A stretch of DNA of 9,783 nt from SIG636 sp045604285 (GTDB lineage Bacteria > Bacillota > Clostridia > Oscillospirales > CAG-382): assembly GCA_045604285.1 (NCBI GenBank), contig JAZUNS010000164.1, positions 1-9,783 of the forward strand, in the 5' to 3' direction. The position numbers and the translations under genes were made by a program. The notes beneath the pieces were generated by a model, which made no database searches, was not told where the DNA came from, and saw only the letters and a program-made list of their open reading frames with translations. Shown in pieces: positions 1-5,291 of this stretch. The first letter of the stretch is position 1. Every line of letters starts with the position of its first letter.

Positions 1-197
1 CCATCAATTCGGGCGTCATCTGCGACGGTGCCAAGGCAAGCTGCGCGGCAAAAATCGCGTCGAGCGTCGAGGCGGGGCTGCTCGGCATGCACATGTATAT
101 GCAGGGCAAGCAGTTTGTGGGCGGCGACGGCATTGTGACCAAGGGCGTGGAGAACACCATCGACAACGTCAGCGACATGGCGCGCGAGGGCATGAAG
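1..197 (+). CDS. C-terminal fragment of UPF0597 / CyuA-type L-cysteine desulfidase (L-serine dehydratase-like), cut at both ends
   Basis: The frame is open from base 3 to the window edge and reads INSGVICDGAKASCAAKIAS, then SVEAGLLGMHM, GGDGIVTKGVENTIDNV and MAREGMK. This matches my memory of the C-terminal end of UPF0597 proteins (E. coli CyuA/YhaM), whose conserved Cys residues (here in ICDG and ASCAAK) are thought to hold an Fe-S cluster. CyuA breaks L-cysteine into pyruvate, ammonia and sulfide. The family normally continues after 'ARxGM(R/K)' with a short tail like ETDKEIL. Here that tail is replaced in frame by GalU sequence from about base 198. By hand count this stretch is about 62% GC, with Leu as CTG/CTC and Ile mostly ATC, unlike everything downstream. 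The ATG at 87 lies inside the conserved domain with no ribosome binding site, so it is not a real start. Family call is confident; whether this piece belongs to the same genome is doubtful. Confidence 0.8.
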
Positions 198-914
198 GAT
201 ATACTTATTATCACCGGCAGAGGTAAGGACGCCATTGAGGATTATTTTGACTATAATCTGGAATATAACAACAAGCTTATGGCTTCGGGCAAGGAGCATT
301 TAATGCACGAGCTTAACGCCATTGCCGATATGGCAAACATCACCTTTTTGCGTCAAAAGGAAGCAAAGGGGCTGGGGCACGCCGTGTACTGCGCCAAAAG
401 CTTTATTGGTGACGAGCCCTTTGCGGTGCTTTACGGAGATGACGTTATAATTTCCGAAACGCCCGTTGTTAAACAGCTTATTGACGTTTATGACAAATAC
501 GGGCTGGGCGTTGCAGGTGTTAAAAGCGTTACCAAGGAACAAATAGTTAAATATTGCTCTTTGAAGGTTGACCACCTTGAGGGGAACACCTACAAGGTTA
601 GCGATATGATAGAAAAGCCCTCTCCCGATAAGATATTTTCCTTGTTTTCTATATTGGGGCGCGTGGTTTTACCCCCTGAAATATTTGATATACTTGAGCA
701 TACCCCCAGAGGTGCGGGTAACGAGATACAGCTTACCGACGCTATGAGAGAGCTTGCCGTTACCAAGGGGATGACCGCCTGCGAATTTGAAGGCAAGCGT
801 TACGATATCGGCTCTAAGCTGGGGCTTTTGATGGCTAACGTAGAGCAGGGCCTTAAGCATCCGGAAACGGGCGAGGCGTTTAAGGAATTTTTAAAGGGTC
901 TTAGGCTGGACTGA
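198..914 (+). pseudogene. galU: UTP-glucose-1-phosphate uridylyltransferase, missing N-terminus (chimeric join)
   Basis: From DILIITGRGK to the stop, the frame matches GalU, which makes UDP-glucose from UTP and glucose-1-phosphate for cell-wall and exopolysaccharide sugars. Visible family features are RQKEAKGLGHA, FAVLYGDDVI (metal/nucleotide Asp region), MIEKPSP (sugar-phosphate-binding Lys), FSILGR, GAGNEIQLTDAM and KRYDIGSKLG. About 239 residues remain of the usual 290-300. The missing first ~60 residues carry the G-x-G-T-R-F-L-P nucleotide-binding loop and the catalytic Arg/Lys, so the product as written should be inactive. The frame instead enters from the UPF0597 fragment with no stop or start codon between. 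Composition and codon use from here on match the rest of the window, so this part belongs to the host. The next gene begins 17 bases on, suggesting one operon. The intact genome may well carry a full galU here. Confidence 0.85.
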
Positions 915-931
915 TAAAAGGAGCTTAAATT

Positions 932-1417
932 ATGGGCAGAATAAGCAAAGCTAATTATTATCTTGAAATTGCAAAAACCGTTGCGGCAAGGGGTACCTGC
1001 CTGCGCCGCAAGTTTGGCGCCATTATCGTTAAGGATGACGTTATAGTTTCCACGGGCTATGCAGGTGCACCCAGAGGGCGTGCCAACTGCTGTGACCTTA
1101 ACTTTTGCCTTAGGGATAAAATGAACATTCCCAGAGGCGAAAGGTACGAGCTTTGCCGTTCTGTTCATGCCGAAGCCAATGCGATAATCGCCGCATCCAG
1201 AGACAGAATGTTGGGCTCTACCCTGTACCTTGCCTGCGTTGACCCAAAAACCGGCGAGGCGGTAGGCGGCACCTGCTGTTGCCAAATGTGTAAGCGCATG
1301 GTTATAAACGCAGGGATTGAAAAGGTTGTTGTGCTTGAAGATGACAGCAACTACAGCGTTTACGAGGTTAGCAACTGGATAGATGATGACGACAGCTTGG
1401 GCAAGATAGGTTATTGA
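932..1417 (+). CDS. dCMP/cytidine deaminase family protein (ComEB-like)
   Basis: A 161-residue zinc deaminase of the deoxycytidylate deaminase family. These hydrolyse dCMP to dUMP, feeding dTMP synthesis in the cytosol. The zinc site is visible: H79-A80-E81 (HAEANAI; His ligand plus proton-shuttling Glu) and C117-x-x-C120 (CQMCKRMVINAGIEK). GTCLRRKFGAIIV, TGYAGAPRG, NCCDLNFCLR and IPRGERYELCRSVHAE follow a bacterial sub-family often annotated simply as dCMP deaminase. The usual PCxxC is here CCxxC: the proline before the first zinc Cys is replaced and three Cys stand in a row (115-117). AAAAGGAG at 916-923 is placed well for the ATG at 932. Length is normal. Lying between galU and an unknown membrane gene, it seems part of a housekeeping transcription unit. 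A role in competence (ComEB name) is not implied by anything here. Confidence 0.88.
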   Translation: MGRISKANYYLEIAKTVAARGTCLRRKFGAIIVKDDVIVSTGYAGAPRGRANCCDLNFCLRDKMNIPRGERYELCRSVHAEANAIIAASRDRMLGSTLYLACVDPKTGEAVGGTCCCQMCKRMVINAGIEKVVVLEDDSNYSVYEVSNWIDDDDSLGKIGY

Positions 1418-1423
1418 TAATTT

Positions 1424-2149
1424 ATGAGCAAAAACAACACGAAGCAAAAAGACGGCAGGCTTAAGGAGGTATTTACCATCCTTGGCATATTGGCCGCAAC
1501 GGGCGCAATACTTTGCGGGCTTATGTTTATAAGTCAATGCGAGTATAAGCCTGACCCCCACGATGGCCGGGTGGAGTATTCCACCGTGACCGATACCGAA
1601 ACCGGCATTAAATACGTTGAATGTCCCCAAGGCTACGGTCCCGTAACCGTTAAGGAAATTTATATGGAGTGCGAAAGCGAAAACGGCGGCAAGCTTAGCT
1701 TTTACGAGATTGCCTTTGCCGACCCTTCTGAGTTTATTGCTCTTAAGGGGGCCGACGCCTACACCGTTTACAGAGCAGAAAAGTGCAAAATGCCCTCTAT
1801 TGAAGAGTTTGCCCCCGTATCGGCAAAGCTGTTTATGAGCGGCGCAAGCTTTCCTATAGACAACTTCTTCTCGGCAGAGGTTGCCGCAGGCGATGAAAGT
1901 ATAGAGGACGGAAGCGTTTACGTAAAGCTTATTGCCGATGCCCTTAAGGGCGAGGGCGTAAGCTCTGCCACGGGCAAATGGGGCACCAAGAACAACTACG
2001 GTATATGGCTTTGCTCCAAGGAATACCCCCACCTTTACTACAAGGTTGATTTTAAGGTAGACGTTAACGGAGCAGAATATTTGTACGACCGTGTTACGGG
2101 CAAGCTTGTACGGGCGCCCAAGGAGCTGGTTGCCCGAATTATAGGGTAA
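1424..2149 (+). CDS. unknown membrane-anchored extracytoplasmic protein, 241 residues
   Basis: I do not recognise this family. The first ~14 residues are polar and basic (K/R/N/Q rich), followed by one hydrophobic segment at about residues 16-37 (VFTILGILAATGAILCGLMF). The remaining ~200 residues are soluble, acidic and mixed alpha/beta in look. That pattern means a single N-terminal anchor with the body outside the membrane. Cys39 follows the hydrophobic segment, but ISQC is a poor lipobox because Gln precedes the Cys, so a lipoprotein is less likely than a plain anchor. C-terminal landmarks are GKWGTKNNYGIWLC (184-197), YPHLYYKVDFKVD and YLYDRVTGKLVRAPKELV (219-236). It starts 6 bases after the deaminase stop and ends 5 bases before rimI, so it is translated within the same run. 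No strong ribosome binding site precedes it (only AGG-like bases near 1408), suggesting coupling to the upstream gene. Confidence 0.75.
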   Translation: MSKNNTKQKDGRLKEVFTILGILAATGAILCGLMFISQCEYKPDPHDGRVEYSTVTDTETGIKYVECPQGYGPVTVKEIYMECESENGGKLSFYEIAFADPSEFIALKGADAYTVYRAEKCKMPSIEEFAPVSAKLFMSGASFPIDNFFSAEVAAGDESIEDGSVYVKLIADALKGEGVSSATGKWGTKNNYGIWLCSKEYPHLYYKVDFKVDVNGAEYLYDRVTGKLVRAPKELVARIIG

Positions 2150-2154
2150 CAGCC

Positions 2155-2598
2155 ATGGAATACGGAATTATTGGGAAAGAACACCTTACCGCCGCCGCCG
2201 AATTGGAGGCGGCGTGTCTTGATACTGCATGGAGCAGGGCGCAGATTGAAGAAGCAGCAGAAGCAAAGGATACCATGTACCTTTCCGCTGTGGAAAACGG
2301 TGAGCTTTGCGCCGTGGCAAGCTGTGTTTTTTCTGCCTATGAGGCAATGGTGGAAAACCTTGCCGTTGCCGAGGAGCATCGCAGAAAAGGCATTGCGGAA
2401 AAGCTTATGCAGCTTATTGAGGAAGAGGCTATACGGCGCAGGCTTGAGCGACTGTGTTTGGAGGTTGCAAGCAGAAACGGCGCCGCAAAAGCCCTTTATA
2501 CAAAAGCAGGATACACCGTTGCCGGGGTACGCAAGGGCTTTTACAGCCGTCAGAAGGACGACGCCCTGGTTATGATAAAGGAGATAGTATACGGATGA
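2155..2598 (+). CDS. rimI: ribosomal protein bS18-alanine N-acetyltransferase RimI (GNAT)
   Basis: A 147-residue GNAT acetyltransferase of normal RimI length. RimI acetylates the N-terminal alanine of ribosomal protein S18 using acetyl-CoA. The acetyl-CoA loop is VAEEHRRKGIAEKL (residues 71-84; R-x-x-G-x-A form). LEV at 102-104 places Glu103, and ALYTKAGY places Tyr115; Glu103 and Tyr115 are the catalytic pair described for Salmonella RimI, and the numbering coincides. The tail RKGFYSRQKDDALVMIK is also typical. It lies directly upstream of tsaD with a 4-base ATGA overlap, the classic tsaB-rimI-tsaD arrangement of Bacillota, which firms up the RimI call over a generic GNAT. No tsaB or tsaE gene is seen on its 5' side; an unknown membrane protein occupies that place. 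The ribosome binding site is weak (GGG near 2145). Confidence 0.9.
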   Translation: MEYGIIGKEHLTAAAELEAACLDTAWSRAQIEEAAEAKDTMYLSAVENGELCAVASCVFSAYEAMVENLAVAEEHRRKGIAEKLMQLIEEEAIRRRLERLCLEVASRNGAAKALYTKAGYTVAGVRKGFYSRQKDDALVMIKEIVYG

Positions 2599-3605
2599 AA
2601 ATTTTGGGAATTGAAAGCTCCTGCGATGAGACCGCCGCCGCCGTTGTTGAGGATGGCAGAAAGGTTTTATCCTCGGTTGTGGCGTCGCAGGTGGATATAC
2701 ACGCCCTTTACGGCGGGGTTGTGCCGGAGATAGCATCAAGAGCGCATACGGAGGCGCTTTGCTCGGTGGTAAACGAAGCCCTTACAAAGGCAGAGCTTAC
2801 CATGGCGGATATTGACGCTATTGCGGTAACCTACGCCCCCGGGCTTATCGGTGCCTTGCTTACGGGGCTTAGCTTTGCCAAGGGGCTTAGCTACAGCTAC
2901 GGCAAGCCCTTGGTACCCGTGCATCACATAAGGGGGCATATTGCCGCAAATTACGTGGCTTTTCAAGAGCTTAAGCCGCCGTTTATAGGTCTTGTGGTAA
3001 GCGGCGGGCATACGTCGTTGATAAAGGTTAAGGATTATACCGAGTTTGAAACCGTGGGCATAACCCGTGACGACGCCGCAGGCGAAGCCTTTGACAAGGC
3101 GGCAAGAGTTTTGGGGCTGCCCTACCCCGGCGGCGCACATATGGACAGACTTGCCGCAGAGGGCGACAAAAACAGATTCACCTTCACCGTAGGCAGGGTG
3201 CATGACTGCCCCTTTGATTTTAGCTTTTCCGGCCTTAAAACGGCGGTAATAAATCAGGTACACAACATGGAGGTGCGCGGCGAGAAGATAGAAGGCGCCT
3301 TGAAGGCTGATATAGCCGCCTCCTTTACGAAAGCTGCGGTTGCAACCGTTCGCAGGGGTGTTGAAGCGCTTTACGCAGAGGGCGAAAATTTGCCTCTGGT
3401 GTTGTCCGGCGGCGTGGCTGCAAACAGCCATCTTAGGGCAGACCTTAAGGCGCTTACCCAAAAGCTTGGGGTTGACTTTTACGTTCCGCCCCTATCCCTT
3501 TGCGGCGACAATGCACAGATGATAGCAGCCCAGGGATACTATGAATTTTTGGCCGGCAAGAGGGCACCTTTGGATCAAAATGCATACGCCTGCATGGAAG
3601 CTTAA
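2595..3605 (+). CDS. tsaD: tRNA N6-adenosine threonylcarbamoyltransferase TsaD
   Basis: TsaD transfers the threonylcarbamoyl group from TC-AMP to A37 of ANN-decoding tRNAs, working with TsaB and TsaE in the cytosol. The 336-residue protein has normal length. It shows GIESSCDET (4-12), HIRGH (H111 and H115, metal ligands), VVSGGHT (134-140), DDAAGEAFDKAARVLG (159-174), the LPYPGG loop, SGGVAANSHLR and CGDNAQMIA. The frame is open upstream to base 2454, but that extension lies inside rimI and looks random. The ATG at 2595 is chosen because it begins the conserved MKILGIESSCDET, overlaps the rimI stop as ATGA, and has AAAGGAG at 2577-2583. It is the last gene of the plus-strand run. A weak stem followed by TTTCTTTT near 3669-3695 may end the transcript. 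Confidence 0.96.
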   Translation: MKILGIESSCDETAAAVVEDGRKVLSSVVASQVDIHALYGGVVPEIASRAHTEALCSVVNEALTKAELTMADIDAIAVTYAPGLIGALLTGLSFAKGLSYSYGKPLVPVHHIRGHIAANYVAFQELKPPFIGLVVSGGHTSLIKVKDYTEFETVGITRDDAAGEAFDKAARVLGLPYPGGAHMDRLAAEGDKNRFTFTVGRVHDCPFDFSFSGLKTAVINQVHNMEVRGEKIEGALKADIAASFTKAAVATVRRGVEALYAEGENLPLVLSGGVAANSHLRADLKALTQKLGVDFYVPPLSLCGDNAQMIAAQGYYEFLAGKRAPLDQNAYACMEA

Positions 3606-3843
3606 TGGCTTTTTTGCATCTTTATTCGCATAATGTATATAACATAATGTCGGCGGAAAATGTGGGAAACTTGTAGGGAAACAAGTGTTTCTTTTGTCGA
3701 AACCAAGCGTTTTAGCCACTTTTCGGATTTACAAATGTGGGAAAGTGTGTGGAAAATGTGGTTTTCCCTCATTTTAAGCTCAAAAACAGGAAAATTATGT
3801 TAACTAATATAATGCAAAATATATTTTGGAGGAATTGTTTAAA
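3606..3843. other. tsaD-icd spacer with repeated GGAAAATGTGGG-type words
   Basis: This 238-base spacer has no gene I can support. It contains two direct copies of CATAATGT (3629-3636 and 3643-3650) and related words GGAAAATGTGGGAAA (3655-3669), AAATGTGGGAAA (3733-3744) and GTGTGTGGAAAATGTGG (3745-3761). GGAAAA (3751-3756) and TTTTCC (3762-3767) form a 6-bp inverted repeat. ACTTGT (3669-3674) and ACAAGT (3681-3686) form another, followed by TTTCTTTT, which could act as a weak terminator for tsaD. The second half should hold the promoter of the dehydrogenase gene. Words resemble the reverse of a DnaA box (TGTGGATAA) but none matches it exactly. Confidence 0.6.
3808..3828 (+). promoter_or_regulatory. 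candidate -10 box and 14-bp palindrome before the dehydrogenase gene
   Basis: TATAAT at 3808-3813 is a perfect -10 box, but the bases 17 upstream (3785-3790, AACAGG) do not resemble TTGACA, so an activator or extended element may be needed. Immediately downstream, CAAAATATATTTTG (3815-3828) is a perfect 14-bp palindrome at the expected transcription start. It touches the first G of the ribosome binding site (GGAGG, 3828-3832). It could be an operator; a two-fold AT-rich site of this kind is suited to a repressor. The palindrome is seen; its role is inference. Confidence 0.4.
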
Positions 3844-5007
3844 ATGGCAGAAAGATTTGCTGAAGAAAAGAAAGCGGCGCTTGCACATTTTGAGAAGCTG
3901 CTTGACGAACAGCTTGCAAGAGCTGAACGCATAAAGGGCGTAAAGGATTTTACTGACTACGAAAAGCTTGACAAAATTATTATAGGCGTTTGCGGTGGTG
4001 ACGGCATTGGCCCCTATATCTCCGCCGTAAGCCGTGACGTGCTTGAATACATGCTTAAGGAGGAAATAGAGGCAGGCAAGGTAGAGCTTAGAAACATAGA
4101 TGGGCTTACCATAGAAAACCGTGCCGCTGTTGGCAAGGCAATACCCGATGACGTTATGGAAGAGCTTAAGGCTTGCCACGTAATACTTAAGGGGCCCACC
4201 ACCACGCCCAGGCAGGGCGATCCCTGGCCCAATATTGAAAGCGCAAACGTTGCCATGCGTAAAGAGCTTGATCTTTTTGCAAATATGCGTCCCGTTAAGA
4301 TTCCTGCCCTTGGCATTGATTGGACCTTCTTCCGTGAGAACACCGAGGGTGGCTATGCCGTAGGCAGTAAGGGCATTAAGGTTAACGACGATTTGGCAAT
4401 GGACTTTGTTGTTACCACTACCGAAGGGACCGAGCGTATAGCCCGCCTTGCCTTTGAATACGCAAAGAACAACGGTTATGACCGTGTTGATATAGTTACC
4501 AAGGCTAACGTTATAAAAACCACCGACGGCAAGTTTTTAAACATCTGCAAGGAAATTGCAAAGGATTACCCCAATATTGCGGTAGACGATTGGTACATAG
4601 ATATAATGACCGCAAAGCTGGTTGACGAAAAGCGCAGAAGAGACTTTAAGGTTATGATACTGCCCAATCTTTACGGCGACATACTTACCGACGAAGCCGC
4701 TGAAATTCAGGGCGGCGTAGGTACTGCAGGCAGCGCCAACATAGGTAAGCGCTACGCCATGTTTGAGGCTATCCACGGAAGTGCGCCCAGAATGGTTAAC
4801 GAAGGCAGAGCGCAGTACGCAGACCCCTGCTCTATGCTTAGAGCAACCGTTATGCTGCTTAGGCACATAGGCAAGATCGAAAAGGCGGAAAAGCTTGACC
4901 GTGCCCTTGATATTTGTATGTTTGAGGAAGCTAAGGTTAAAATAACCGGCAGAGCAGACGGCGCAACCGGCGCAGAGTTTGCAGAATACCTTAAAAGCAA
5001 GATATAA
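3844..5007 (+). CDS. icd: isocitrate dehydrogenase (isocitrate/isopropylmalate dehydrogenase family)
   Basis: A 387-residue beta-decarboxylating dehydrogenase, most likely converting isocitrate to 2-oxoglutarate and CO2. Visible are GVCGGDGIGP (48-57), KGPTTTP (116-122), S133-A-N135-V-A-M-R139 with R149 (isocitrate-binding Ser/Asn/Arg; isopropylmalate enzymes lack this S-x-N), RENTEGGYA (164-172), Lys220, Asp253 and the family signature NLYGDILTDEAAEIQGG (275-291; metal Asp279 and Asp283). After HGSAP (311-315) comes Arg-Met, matching neither the Lys-Tyr of E. coli-type NADP enzymes nor the Asp-Ile of NAD enzymes, so cofactor is open. Residues 1-44 are a charged helical N-terminal extension. 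An in-frame TTG at 3826 overlaps the ribosome binding site GGAGG (3828-3832), so the ATG at 3844 is the start. The gene stands alone, without citrate synthase or aconitase nearby, as in anaerobes that use only the oxidative branch to make glutamate precursors. Confidence 0.88.
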   Translation: MAERFAEEKKAALAHFEKLLDEQLARAERIKGVKDFTDYEKLDKIIIGVCGGDGIGPYISAVSRDVLEYMLKEEIEAGKVELRNIDGLTIENRAAVGKAIPDDVMEELKACHVILKGPTTTPRQGDPWPNIESANVAMRKELDLFANMRPVKIPALGIDWTFFRENTEGGYAVGSKGIKVNDDLAMDFVVTTTEGTERIARLAFEYAKNNGYDRVDIVTKANVIKTTDGKFLNICKEIAKDYPNIAVDDWYIDIMTAKLVDEKRRRDFKVMILPNLYGDILTDEAAEIQGGVGTAGSANIGKRYAMFEAIHGSAPRMVNEGRAQYADPCSMLRATVMLLRHIGKIEKAEKLDRALDICMFEEAKVKITGRADGATGAEFAEYLKSKI

Positions 5008-5017
5008 ATAACAGAAT

Positions 5018-5039
5018 AAGCGGGGCTTACGCCCCGCTT
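5018..5039. repeat. GC-rich stem-loop, copy 1
   Basis: AAGCGGGGC (5018-5026), loop TTAC, GCCCCGCTT (5031-5039): a perfect 9-bp stem with a 4-base loop, 10 bases past the dehydrogenase stop. It is not followed by a T-run, so it is not a standard intrinsic terminator by itself, though it could shield the mRNA 3' end. An identical copy in the same orientation lies at 5264-5285. Confidence 0.85.
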
Positions 5040-5099
5040 CAGACCGCTGACAAAGGTACAGAACACGAAAAATATAAAAAATCAATTACAAAAAAAGTT

Positions 5100-5128
5100 G
5101 AAAAGTCAGGAAAGCTTCCCGACTTTTC
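5100..5128 (+). terminator. likely intrinsic terminator of the dehydrogenase gene (possibly bidirectional)
   Basis: GAAAAGTC (5100-5107) pairs with GACTTTTC (5121-5128). Inside, GGAA (5109-5112) pairs with TTCC (5116-5119) round a 3-base loop, with one A/C mismatch (5108/5120). The 12-pair stem has an A-run on its left and TTTT on its right, the layout of a terminator that could stop transcription from either side. It sits between convergent genes, which fits. Confidence 0.55.
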
Positions 5129-5146
5129 TGCAATTTATCGTAATTT

Positions 5147-5205
5147 TTCGTTCAAAACGAACCTCAGCTCACAGTACTTAGTACAGTTCTCGCCTCGGTT
5201 CGTTT
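5147..5205. repeat. nested inverted repeats with alternative pairings
   Basis: AAACGAACC (5155-5163) is matched by its exact reverse complement GGTTCGTTT (5197-5205), 33 bases apart. Between them is the pseudo-palindrome GTACT-T-AGTAC (5174-5184). The left arm can instead pair locally: TTCGTT (5147-5152), loop CAA, AACGAA (5156-5161). The two foldings exclude each other. No protein is encoded here; function is unknown. Confidence 0.6.
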
Positions 5206-5232
5206 CGTCTGCACTCTTTCTCAGCACTCTGC

Positions 5233-5263
5233 CAGGCTGATGACAAGGTTTGTCATCAGCCTG
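5233..5263. repeat. perfect 14-bp stem-loop next to GC-rich copy 2
   Basis: CAGGCTGATGACAA (5233-5246), loop GGT, TTGTCATCAGCCTG (5250-5263). The stem is perfect and directly abuts the second GC-rich stem-loop. It lies 3' of the minus-strand membrane protein gene, so it may help end or stabilise that transcript, but neither side has a clear T-run. Confidence 0.85.
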
Positions 5264-5285
5264 AAGCGGGGCTTACGCCCCGCTT
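5264..5285. repeat. GC-rich stem-loop, copy 2
   Basis: The same 22 bases as 5018-5039 (AAGCGGGGC, TTAC, GCCCCGCTT), in the same orientation, ending 6 bases short of the stop codon of the minus-strand membrane protein. The pair brackets about 224 bases of other hairpins as direct repeats. Confidence 0.85.
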
Positions 5286-5291
5286 TACAGC

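Noticed and set aside
87..914. A single native 275-residue protein starting at ATG 87
   Set aside because: The ATG lies inside a conserved UPF0597 block, has no ribosome binding site, and the frame is open to the window edge; the product is a join of two families.
800..2032. Long minus-strand open frame opposite the deaminase and membrane gene
   Set aside because: It is a mirror of codon bias in real plus-strand genes; the translation is Cys/Gly/Val-rich with no family features and no ribosome binding site.
1424..2149. Lipoprotein call for the unknown anchored protein
   Set aside because: The residues before Cys39 (I-S-Q) do not fit a lipobox, which wants a small residue just before the Cys.
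2171..2575. 134-residue plus-strand frame inside rimI
   Set aside because: Shadow frame with basic, proline-rich random look; rimI in the other frame has catalytic residues.
2454..2594. A 47-residue N-terminal extension of TsaD
   Set aside because: It overlaps rimI in another frame, looks random, and the conserved start MKILGIESSCDET at 2595 has its own ribosome binding site and ATGA overlap.
3655..3768. Replication-origin-like DnaA box cluster
   Set aside because: The words lack an exact TTATCCACA match, and no dnaA, dnaN or other origin-linked gene is present.
3826..3843. TTG start for the isocitrate dehydrogenase
   Set aside because: The TTG overlaps the GGAGG ribosome binding site used by the ATG at 3844.
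5018..5285. Insertion sequence or CRISPR array
   Set aside because: No transposase frame, only two copies of one stem-loop, and no regular repeat-spacer pattern.
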